From contig JASHXW010000574.1 in the NCBI GenBank assembly GCA_030043395.1, positions 1-6,257 of the forward strand: a stretch of 6,257 bases of DNA, written 5' to 3'. Of this stretch, positions 1-5,007 are shown one piece after another; position 1 is the first letter of the stretch; each line of letters starts with the position of its first letter. The position numbers and the translations under genes are program-made. Origin of the DNA: Streptosporangiaceae bacterium. GTDB taxonomy: Bacteria; Actinomycetota; Actinomycetes; Streptosporangiales; Streptosporangiaceae. The notes under the pieces were generated by a model. The model saw only the letters and a program-made list of their open reading frames with translations. It was not told the origin of the DNA and did no database searches.

Positions 1-1
1 C

Positions 2-91
2 ACCGCAGGAGTCGCCGCTGACTCCACAGCGAAGGCCCTGGTCGAGATGCGGTCAAGTGGCGCCGAGCTGATCGGCCAGGGTTCGCTTTGA
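2..91 (+). CDS. 3' end of an unidentified gene (partial)
   Basis: An open frame enters from the left edge and stops at TGA 89-91, giving 29 residues that end in ELIGQGSL. By hand count 21 of 29 codons end in G or C, as expected for a coding frame in this genome. The tail looks helical (AKALVEMRSSGAELIG) and shows no motif I recognise, so I assign no function. It converges on the GHL15-type gene with about 41 bp between the stop codons, a spacing like the other convergent pairs here. The main doubt is that 90 bp is little evidence; the minus strand is also open here in the GHL15 frame beyond its stop. The sequence to the left would settle it. Confidence 0.45.
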   Translation, partial: TAGVAADSTAKALVEMRSSGAELIGQGSL

Positions 92-100
92 CTGGCTAGG

Positions 101-150
101 CTGCACCGGCTCGGTAAGCTGCACCGGCTCGGTCAGCTGCACCGGCTCAC
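101..150. repeat. 18-bp tandem repeat, about 2.8 copies, over the GHL15-type stop codon
   Basis: Copies are 101-118 (CTGCACCGGCTCGGTAAG), 119-136 (CTGCACCGGCTCGGTCAG) and a partial third copy, 137-149/150 (CTGCACCGGCTCAC). The first two differ only at the third base from the end. Each of these contains a small inverted repeat, ACCG-GCT-CGGT, at 105-115 and 123-133. On the minus strand the unit is six codons in the GHL15 frame, (stop or Leu)-Pro-Ser-Arg-Cys-Ser. Copy 2 reads TGA, the real stop at 133-135, and copy 1 reads TTA. The array lies between two convergent genes. Confidence 0.9.
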
Positions 151-1464
151 TCCGGGAAGGCCGAGGATCGCGCCGCTGGCCGGGCCCAGGGTCACAGCGG
201 AAAGGTCGCGCCCGTTGGCGTCCACATAAGTTCGCCCGAGCGGAACCGACATCTTGGATCCGGTGGGATTGACCACAGCGATCCCGCGGCTGAAGTTCCG
301 CCGCCACGCCAGCCCGACCATCTGCGTTGGGCCCTTCGCCTGGCCAAGCCGCATGCAGGGTTGCGCCTGAGCCGTGGTGGGGTTAATGGTTCCCACGGAG
401 AGCAACTGCTGGCTGCCGGCGGCCAGCAGGTAGGACGCCAGTGCGTAGTCCCTGGTCTGCGGAGTCACCGAGGCGTAGTACCCGCCCGTATGGAACCAGC
501 ATGTCTTGTGCTGGCTCGCGCAGGCAGAGACCTCGGCCTGGTAGGCCTGCCAGCCGGTCCCGAGCGCGGTGGGCCGGTCGGAGTAAGACAGGTAGAACTG
601 CTGCTCCAGGCCGTCCACGGCGCTAAGCCAGTGGCTCCACAGTCCAGGGAACATGGGGGCGAAGCCCACGTTGAACACCGACTTCACGCCAGCCCGCCCC
701 AGCGTCGACGAGATTTCCCGCAGTGCGGAGTACGTGGCGGCCTGCACCGCGGCGTTGGTGGGGTACTCCGTCGAGATGCCATAGGCGGTCGCCGTCGTCA
801 GGGCGTTGTCCACGTCGACGCCGTCCCACCCGTGGCTGCGGACGTCAGCGAGCACGTTGCGCAGCCAGACGCTCAGGTAGCCGGGATTGCCGTACTCGGT
901 CTCCCAGATGTCCGCGTAGCCGCGGAACCGCAGCGGCTTGCCGTTGCTTGCCTTGCGCAAGATCCAGCTGGGATGGTTTCGCAGCAGCCAGCAGTAACCC
1001 ATCCCCGACGACAAATACGGGCTGTCGACGACCCCGGGCGGGCAGGACCCGCACAGGCCGCTCGGCGTGTCGCAGTCGTCGGAGCGGACTCCGGACAGGT
1101 CCTTGTAAACCCAGACCTGAACCTTCGGGTTCGCTCGCTTGAGCACTGGTATCAGCCAGTAGTCCCAGGAATTGAGTACCACGACCGAGTTCTGCTGGGC
1201 TATCTGGGCCCACTGGGCCGTGCTCATCGCGTTGACTTGCGCTCCATCGAGCCAGGAGCTGAACGTCCTGACCGGGCTGTTCGCGGCAATGCTGCCGACG
1301 ACCGCGGCTGGCGCCGGATGAAGAGGCTTGTGATATATGGGACCAACCGTTCCGTTGTCGTCCGTCCCGCGCAGATTGTGAGACGACATACCGACAGCCG
1401 CGATGGTCGCGATTATCACGACCAGGCCGACCAGGAGGACCGCCAGCCACCGCGTTACGCCCAT
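133..1464 (-). CDS. Membrane-anchored or secreted putative glycoside hydrolase, GHL15 type
   Basis: The protein has 443 residues. One hydrophobic segment at about 7-26 follows a short basic N-terminus and acts as a signal anchor or signal peptide, so the rest is outside the membrane. Eight Cys in the mature part (131, 138, 141, 158, 315, 322, 370, 442) fit an extracellular protein. Residues 65-360 read as a TIM barrel of the putative glycosyl hydrolase 15 (GHL15) kind: FSSWLDG near 68, VWVYKDLSG at 117-125, the acidic strand end DGVDVDN at 214-220 (catalytic candidates D217 and D219), FNVGFAP at 264-270 and DGLEQQFYLSY at 284-294. Residues 380-440 form a small beta domain of the kind that follows such barrels. 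The ATG at 1464 is preceded by GAAAGGGA with 5 nt spacing. The substrate is unknown; an alpha-linked polysaccharide is a family-level guess. No carbohydrate gene lies next to it, except possibly the gene cut off at the left edge. The fold call is fairly firm; enzyme activity is inferred. Confidence 0.85.
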   Translation of the reverse strand: MGVTRWLAVLLVGLVVIIATIAAVGMSSHNLRGTDDNGTVGPIYHKPLHPAPAAVVGSIAANSPVRTFSSWLDGAQVNAMSTAQWAQIAQQNSVVVLNSWDYWLIPVLKRANPKVQVWVYKDLSGVRSDDCDTPSGLCGSCPPGVVDSPYLSSGMGYCWLLRNHPSWILRKASNGKPLRFRGYADIWETEYGNPGYLSVWLRNVLADVRSHGWDGVDVDNALTTATAYGISTEYPTNAAVQAATYSALREISSTLGRAGVKSVFNVGFAPMFPGLWSHWLSAVDGLEQQFYLSYSDRPTALGTGWQAYQAEVSACASQHKTCWFHTGGYYASVTPQTRDYALASYLLAAGSQQLLSVGTINPTTAQAQPCMRLGQAKGPTQMVGLAWRRNFSRGIAVVNPTGSKMSVPLGRTYVDANGRDLSAVTLGPASGAILGLPGVSRCS

Positions 1465-1469
1465 AATTG

Positions 1470-1477
1470 TCCCTTTC
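1470..1477 (-). promoter_or_regulatory. Ribosome binding site of the GHL15-type gene
   Basis: On the minus strand GAAAGGGA stands 5 nt before the ATG at 1464-1462. It supports that start, which also places the hydrophobic segment right at the N-terminus. Confidence 0.6.
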
Positions 1478-1625
1478 GTGGCATTACGGGGCTGCGTTAC
1501 TTGCCTATGACCATGACCATTACCGCAACTCTGAGTTACTTAATCCGACACGCTGTGTCATCGAGGGCGGCGTCAGGGTGCTGCGCGCCGGCACCGCTAG
1601 CATTGCCCATGCCAGCCTGACGAGC

Positions 1626-1632
1626 GGAAGGA
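1626..1632 (+). promoter_or_regulatory. Ribosome binding site that fixes the Ddn-like start at GTG 1641
   Basis: GGAAGGA stands 8 nt before GTG 1641-1643. The frame is open further upstream to 1467, but no site like this precedes any earlier start. The resulting 153 residues match the usual length of Ddn-family proteins (about 150). Confidence 0.7.
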
Positions 1633-1640
1633 CAAACGCC

Positions 1641-2102
1641 GTGAGCTTCCAGAAGACTCCAGGCGGTACCCGCGGCACCCGCGGGACTTCGAACCCGGCC
1701 ATGCGTTACGTGATGCGCGCCATGACGAGCTGGCACCGCAGGTCGGGGGACAAGTTCCAGGGCATGGACTTGCTGTACCTGACAACGGTCGGAGCGAAGA
1801 GCGGGGAGAAGCGCCAGTCCACCATCACGCGTTTCCCCGGCGGGGACGACTCATGGCTGGTCGTGGCCTCGGCCGGCGGCTCGGCGCAGAACCCTGCCTG
1901 GTACCACAACATCGCCGCGCATCCCGATCAGGTCTGGATCGAGTTCGGCGGCAAGCAGACGCGGGTCACGCCGACGCAGCTCGAGGGGGACGAGCGGGAG
2001 CAGGCCTGGCAGCGGATCACCGCCAGCCAGCCTCGTTACGCGGGCTACCAGCGCAAGACCGACCGCGCTATCCCGGTCCTGCGACTGGCACCGGCCGAGT
2101 AG
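1641..2102 (+). CDS. Ddn-like nitroreductase/quinone reductase family protein, probably F420-dependent
   Basis: The protein has 153 residues, starts at GTG, and is the normal length for the family. It matches the deazaflavin-dependent nitroreductase (Ddn) pattern throughout: a basic amphipathic segment at 20-38 (MRYVMRAMTSWHRRSG), LLYLTTVGAKSGEKRQ at 44-59, the strand WLVVASAGG at 72-80, the signature NPAWYHNI at 84-91 and a closing strand TDRAIPVLRLAP. In this family the fold is a small split beta-barrel that binds cofactor F420; members reduce quinones, nitro compounds or other small molecules with F420H2 at the inner face of the membrane. The substrate here cannot be read from sequence. 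The extreme N-terminus carries a short repeat, GTRGTRGTS (residues 9-17), from 9-bp units. The gene stands alone, diverging from the GHL15-type gene and converging on the secreted module protein. Family firm; F420 use inferred from the family. Confidence 0.9.
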   Translation: MSFQKTPGGTRGTRGTSNPAMRYVMRAMTSWHRRSGDKFQGMDLLYLTTVGAKSGEKRQSTITRFPGGDDSWLVVASAGGSAQNPAWYHNIAAHPDQVWIEFGGKQTRVTPTQLEGDEREQAWQRITASQPRYAGYQRKTDRAIPVLRLAPAE

Positions 2103-2132
2103 GCGGCTTGCCCGCGGTCGCGTCCAGCCCGG

Positions 2133-3431
2133 CTACTGGTTGATGGTCTTCTGCACGCTCCACTTCGCGCCATTCCAGCCCAGCGCGAGCGTGCGGTTGG
2201 CGAACTTGCTCGCAGGGTTGTGCCGGTAGCCGACCGCCGTGCACGCTTCCGGGCTCAGGCAGGACACGTGCTGCAGCACGTCAGTGGTAAACGGCGCCGA
2301 GGTCGTGGGGACACTCTGAGCGGTCCATTTCGTTCCGCTCCACGACTCGATCAGTGACTTGCCTGCGTGCACCCCGACGGCTACGCAGGAAGATGTAGTC
2401 GGGCAGGACACGCCGTAGAAGGTCGAGCTGCGCTCGGCCGCGATGCGCTGCACCGTCCAGCGGCCCGCGGCATACCGTTCGGCGAAGGCCGTTATTCCCG
2501 GCTTCTCGGCGTCACCGACCGCGACGCAGCTCGTCACGGCAGGGCAGGAGATGTCCTGGAAGAAGGTGCCGGACTTGCCCTTGACGGTCGGGGTGGTCCG
2601 GACCTTCCATGAGCCGTCGCTCCACAGCGCCGAGTACGGCAGCGACCTTCCGGCAGCGCTCGTGTAGTTGCCGACAGCGACGCAGCTTGTGGTGCTTGGG
2701 CAGCTGACGCCCGCGAGCTCGGAGGTCTTTGCGTGCGCCGGCGCAGGAACCGCCGGGGAGCGCAGGCTTGCGCCGTTCCAGCGGAACGCAGTGGCATGCC
2801 CGATGTAACGCAGTCCGTGGGCGGTCTTGCGGGTCGTCCCCGCCGTGCCCACGACCATGCAGAAGGCGGTACTCGCGCAAGAGACCGAGTCGAGGGTGGA
2901 CCACTTCGTGCCCTTGGGATTGTGGAGCGTGACCGGGCTGAACCCGTTGGCGCCGCCGGTCGCGAGCAACTGCATCGGGTGCTCGGCATTTTCGTAGAAC
3001 TCACCGACAGCCACGCAGCTCGGGAGAGTGGCCTCCTGGGGCACGCAGGAGACTTCGAGGGGATCGGTCGCATTTCCCAGGCTGCCGAAGATGTTGCTGT
3101 ACCACTTGCCGTTGCTGGTGTACTCCTCGATCCCGTTCACGTAGGGCGCGGCCGCGGCATACCCGACGGCTACGCACTCGCTCGAGGTCGTCGGCTCGTC
3201 GGGCAAGTTCGCGCAGGAGTCCCCGTTGAGCACGTCGTCTATCAGCCGGGAATCAGGATGCAGCGCACGTGGCGATCCATAACCTGCAGGCATCGGCCGG
3301 ACTCCCGCCGCCTGCGCAGTTGCCCGCGCCGCCGGGCTTACGGCTGCCGAGCTGTCATCAGCGGGCGCCGTCGCCATCAGCAGCGCAGCAGCCGAGCTGG
3401 TCAGGACGACGGACAAGGAGCGAACCAGCAT
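2133..3431 (-). CDS. Secreted protein with seven Cys-paired 'SC...SCVAVG' modules, likely beta-propeller
   Basis: The protein has 432 residues from the ATG at 3431. Residues 1-24 are a signal peptide: MLVR, a hydrophobic core, and an Ala-Pro-Ala cleavage site before Asp25. An Ala-rich linker follows to about 45. Seven modules then repeat the pattern (V/I)SC-x-C-VAVG, with Cys pairs 73/86, 129/139, 185/191, 244/250, 296/302, 343/349 and 391/397. The last five pairs have exactly five residues between the Cys; modules start every 47-59 residues. Between modules are strands such as ATAFRWNGASL and LIESWSGTKWTAQSV that look like propeller blade strands. Such proteins are common and uncharacterised in actinobacteria; I know of no assigned function, and surface binding or a structural role is only a guess. 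The frame is open to 3542, but only the ATG at 3431 has a good ribosome site and puts the signal peptide first. The gene is monocistronic. Confidence 0.88.
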   Translation of the reverse strand: MLVRSLSVVLTSSAAALLMATAPADDSSAAVSPAARATAQAAGVRPMPAGYGSPRALHPDSRLIDDVLNGDSCANLPDEPTTSSECVAVGYAAAAPYVNGIEEYTSNGKWYSNIFGSLGNATDPLEVSCVPQEATLPSCVAVGEFYENAEHPMQLLATGGANGFSPVTLHNPKGTKWSTLDSVSCASTAFCMVVGTAGTTRKTAHGLRYIGHATAFRWNGASLRSPAVPAPAHAKTSELAGVSCPSTTSCVAVGNYTSAAGRSLPYSALWSDGSWKVRTTPTVKGKSGTFFQDISCPAVTSCVAVGDAEKPGITAFAERYAAGRWTVQRIAAERSSTFYGVSCPTTSSCVAVGVHAGKSLIESWSGTKWTAQSVPTTSAPFTTDVLQHVSCLSPEACTAVGYRHNPASKFANRTLALGWNGAKWSVQKTINQ

Positions 3432-3436
3432 GGTGA

Positions 3437-3443
3437 CCTTCCC
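3437..3443 (-). promoter_or_regulatory. Ribosome binding site that fixes the start of the secreted module protein at 3431
   Basis: On the minus strand GGGAAGG stands 5 nt before the ATG at 3431-3429. The in-frame ATGs at 3464 and 3542 have no such site, and the one at 3542 overlaps the proposed -35 element. Confidence 0.65.
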
Positions 3444-3479
3444 ATTCGTCACAGACGTGGTCATCGGATAAGTATCGCT

Positions 3480-3498
3480 GGACACATGAGTAATGTCC
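3480..3498. promoter_or_regulatory. Inverted repeat GGACA-N9-TGTCC in the leader of the secreted protein gene
   Basis: Five-base arms at 3480-3484 and 3494-3498 are perfectly complementary. The site lies just downstream of the proposed minus-strand promoter, inside the predicted leader, where a repressor or an RNA hairpin could act. The short arms make chance occurrence quite possible. Confidence 0.25.
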
Positions 3499-3515
3499 GA
3501 AGAACCATAGCTCGA

Positions 3516-3544
3516 ACCGTATTGCCACGCTAGAGCGAGCACAA
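3516..3544 (-). promoter_or_regulatory. Candidate promoter of the secreted module protein gene
   Basis: On the minus strand TTGTGC (3539-3544) and TACGGT (3516-3521) are separated by 17 bp, the preferred spacing for the main sigma factor. The -10 fits TAnnnT. Transcription would start near 3509, leaving a leader of roughly 75-80 nt before the ATG at 3431, which supports that start over the one at 3542. Confidence 0.45.
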
Positions 3545-3584
3545 TGCCCGGGATGAAGTGAATGAGTCTCTACGGCGGTCCGCT

Positions 3585-3616
3585 CTGCACGGCCCGATCA
3601 GGGCCGCCTGCACGGC
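3585..3616. repeat. Hairpin CGGCCC-GATCA-GGGCCG flanked by a 9-bp direct repeat
   Basis: A perfect 6-bp inverted repeat spans 3590-3606 with a 5-nt loop. The direct repeat CTGCACGGC (3585-3593 and 3608-3616) brackets it. It lies 63-94 bp upstream of the YihY-family start. It could be an operator or a short structured leader; there is no following T-run. Confidence 0.4.
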
Positions 3617-3620
3617 GGCG

Positions 3621-3638
3621 TAGCCTGGAGGCTAGACA
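3621..3638 (+). promoter_or_regulatory. Palindrome TAGCCT-GG-AGGCTA overlapping a possible -10 of the YihY-family gene
   Basis: TAGCCT (3621-3626) and AGGCTA (3629-3634) are perfect inverted arms around GG. TAGACA at 3633-3638 resembles an actinobacterial -10, 40 bp before the ATG; a weak -35-like TGCACG lies 18 bp upstream at 3609-3614. A palindrome over a -10 is the classic place for a repressor site. I cannot name the regulator, and the promoter match is modest. Confidence 0.35.
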
Positions 3639-3666
3639 TCCGGGCAACGGCGCTCCGGCCGGATTT

Positions 3667-3673
3667 GGGGGGA
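3667..3673 (+). promoter_or_regulatory. Ribosome binding site that fixes the YihY-family start at ATG 3679
   Basis: GGGGGGA stands 5 nt before ATG 3679-3681. The frame is open upstream to 3562, but that stretch holds the palindromes and the possible promoter, and the earlier ATG at 3562 has no clear ribosome site. Confidence 0.6.
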
Positions 3674-3678
3674 CAATC

Positions 3679-4920
3679 ATGGCCGAGTCGCAGCTCACAC
3701 CTGACGAATCCACGCAGCGCGTTCAGCGCGATCAAGGTGCCCAGCAGGGCGACGTCAAGCAGGATCAGCGCTCACCGCAAGCCGACGAGATCCCGCGGCA
3801 GCGCGAGGGCGCCCACCAGGCCGCACAGGAGACCAGCGGATCCGCCGAAGGCGGCGCGCCGGAGGACGGCGCACCTCCCGGAGGCGAAGCACCCGAGGGC
3901 GGCGCGGCTTCGGAGAGCACTGCCGGAGAGGGGGTTGCATCGCGCTGGAAGCCAGTCCTGCAGCGCGCCGGCAAGAAGTTCATCGCGGACCGGTGCAGCA
4001 TGAGCGCGGGAAGCCTGGCGTACCACTGGTTCCTGGCCTTGTTCCCGGCACTGATCGCGCTGCTCGGCCTGACGAGCTTGCTGAGCCTCGGCAAGAGTCA
4101 GGTACACCACCTAGTCAGCGGCCTGGACAAGGCGCTGCCACCGGGCGCACGGACCGTCTTCACCGACGCCGTTTCGCACGCGACGAGCCGGTCAGCGACG
4201 GGGTCCGTCACAGCCCTGGTTATAGGGATCCTTATCGCTCTCTGGGCTGCGTCGGGAGGCATGGCCGCCCTGCAGACCTCACTCGACGTGGCGTATGAGG
4301 TGCCGGACCGGAAGTTCATGGCGAAGAAGCTGCGAACTATCCCGCTCATGATCGCCACGGTGATCCTCGGCGGCCTTGCCGCCGCACTCATCGTGTTCGG
4401 CTCGTCGATCGGGACCGGTATCGAGAAGCACCTTCCCTTCGGGCACACTGCCTTCCTCATCGGGTGGGACATCGTCCGGTGGGTCCTCGCGATCCTGCTG
4501 ATCGCGCTGCTCTTCTCCGTCTACGACTACTACGCGCCGAACCGGCCGACGCCTCGATGGCAATGGCTCAGCGCAGGTGGGCTAGTCAGTGCCGTCATCT
4601 TCCTGATCGCGTCGCTCGGGTTCTCGTTCTACGTCCAGAAATTCGGGTCTTACGGGAAGACATACGGAGCCCTGGCTGGTGTCGTCATCCTGCTGTTCTG
4701 GCTCTACCTCGCAGGGCTGGCGGTGCTACTAGGCGCTGAACTGAACGCGGCGCTGGCATACCGGTCCTCGGCCGGTACCAGTGCAGCTTCCGAACCGTCG
4801 CAAGCTCAAGCCGATCGGTCCCAAGCAGGTTCCGAAGGTCCGCAAGGAAGTCCCGCATCGTCGGCAGCTGGACCTGGCAGATCGCAAGCGGGCTCAGCTC
4901 CGCAAGCTGGGGCTGATTAA
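3679..4920 (+). CDS. YihY/BrkB-family inner membrane protein
   Basis: As read, the protein has 413 residues. Residues 1-88 are hydrophilic and low in complexity (Gln-rich, then Gly/Ala/Glu/Pro-rich), an unusual long head. The YihY core is at about 90-362: [19 protein letters not shown] near 101-119, about six membrane segments (roughly 109-134, 175-197, 219-243, 258-284, 298-318, 329-356), the conserved loop [18 protein letters not shown] at 192-209 and the family signature [18 protein letters not shown] at 329-346, ending GAELNAAL. Family members are integral inner membrane proteins of unsettled function; 'ribonuclease BN' is an old misnaming. The tail after residue 367 looks wrong: only 18 of 47 codons end in G or C, Gln is mostly CAA although the head prefers CAG, while another frame looks coding (see 4781-5005). 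The true C-terminus may therefore differ through a frameshift. The gene is alone, divergent from the secreted protein gene. Confidence 0.9.
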   Translation: MAESQLTPDESTQRVQRDQGAQQGDVKQDQRSPQADEIPRQREGAHQAAQETSGSAEGGAPEDGAPPGGEAPEGGAASESTAGEGVASRWKPVLQRAGKKFIADRCSMSAGSLAYHWFLALFPALIALLGLTSLLSLGKSQVHHLVSGLDKALPPGARTVFTDAVSHATSRSATGSVTALVIGILIALWAASGGMAALQTSLDVAYEVPDRKFMAKKLRTIPLMIATVILGGLAAALIVFGSSIGTGIEKHLPFGHTAFLIGWDIVRWVLAILLIALLFSVYDYYAPNRPTPRWQWLSAGGLVSAVIFLIASLGFSFYVQKFGSYGKTYGALAGVVILLFWLYLAGLAVLLGAELNAALAYRSSAGTSAASEPSQAQADRSQAGSEGPQGSPASSAAGPGRSQAGSAPQAGAD

Positions 4921-5005
4921 TCGGAACAAGCTGCGGGTAGCTCAGCGCAGCCGAGACGCGCTCCGGGGCGTCACGCCGCGCGCTAGCGCTGAGATCGCCC
5001 AGTGA
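4781..5005 (+). CDS. Basic out-of-frame segment, likely true C-terminus of the YihY-family protein or a small overlapping gene
   Basis: This frame is offset by one base from the YihY frame and runs from GTG 4781 to TGA 5003-5005, 74 residues. By hand count 57 of 74 codons end in G or C, about 77%, while the overlapping YihY tail has 38%. Gln is CAG throughout. The peptide is strongly basic (22 Lys/Arg, 5 Asp/Glu), with runs such as [10 protein letters not shown] and [14 protein letters not shown] basic cytoplasmic tail suits a membrane protein of this type. There is no ribosome site before GTG 4781, which argues against an independent gene. It ends 2 bp before the convergent stop codon at 5008 and 17 nt before a strong hairpin, as a real gene end would. 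Alternatives are a sequencing indel, a recent frameshift mutation, programmed frameshifting, or a translationally coupled small protein. Coding signal fairly clear; interpretation open. Confidence 0.45.
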   Translation: MQLPNRRKLKPIGPKQVPKVRKEVPHRRQLDLADRKRAQLRKLGLINRNKLRVAQRSRDALRGVTPRASAEIAQ

Positions 5006-5007
5006 TG

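Larger units (their letters stand above)
1465..1640. promoter_or_regulatory. Divergent intergenic region between the GHL15-type and Ddn-like genes
   Basis: Both flanking genes start from these 176 bp, so both promoters should lie here, but I find no convincing -35/-10 pair on either strand. A TAGCAT at 1598-1603 is a possible plus-strand -10 without a good -35. The region holds three hexamers in tandem (ATGACC, ATGACC, ATTACC at 1507-1524), an 11-bp palindrome AACTC-T-GAGTT at 1527-1537 and a 13-bp inverted repeat GACAC-GCT-GTGTC at 1547-1559. The palindromes are the right size for repressor or activator sites, but short enough to arise by chance. The plus strand is open in the Ddn frame from 1467, but there is no ribosome site before 1626. 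Confidence 0.5.

Noticed and set aside
361..1620. Long plus-strand open frame of 419 codons opposite the GHL15-type gene
   Set aside because: It is the reverse shadow of a gene with clear family motifs and a ribosome site. Its product is Arg/Gly/Val-rich without any motif.
1467..1640. Upstream extension of the Ddn-like frame
   Set aside because: It is open but has no ribosome site, would give a protein well above family length, and overlaps the palindromes of the divergent promoter region.
2103..2132. Possible terminator between the Ddn-like and secreted protein genes
   Set aside because: Only a 4-bp GCGG/CCGC pairing with a short loop is visible, too weak to call.
2733..3533. Plus-strand open frame of 266 codons opposite the secreted module protein
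   Set aside because: Arg-rich shadow without motifs; the minus strand has a signal peptide and seven regular modules.
3432..3542. N-terminal extension of the secreted module protein to 3542
   Set aside because: The extra 37 residues would push the signal peptide inward, have no ribosome site, and overlap the proposed promoter.
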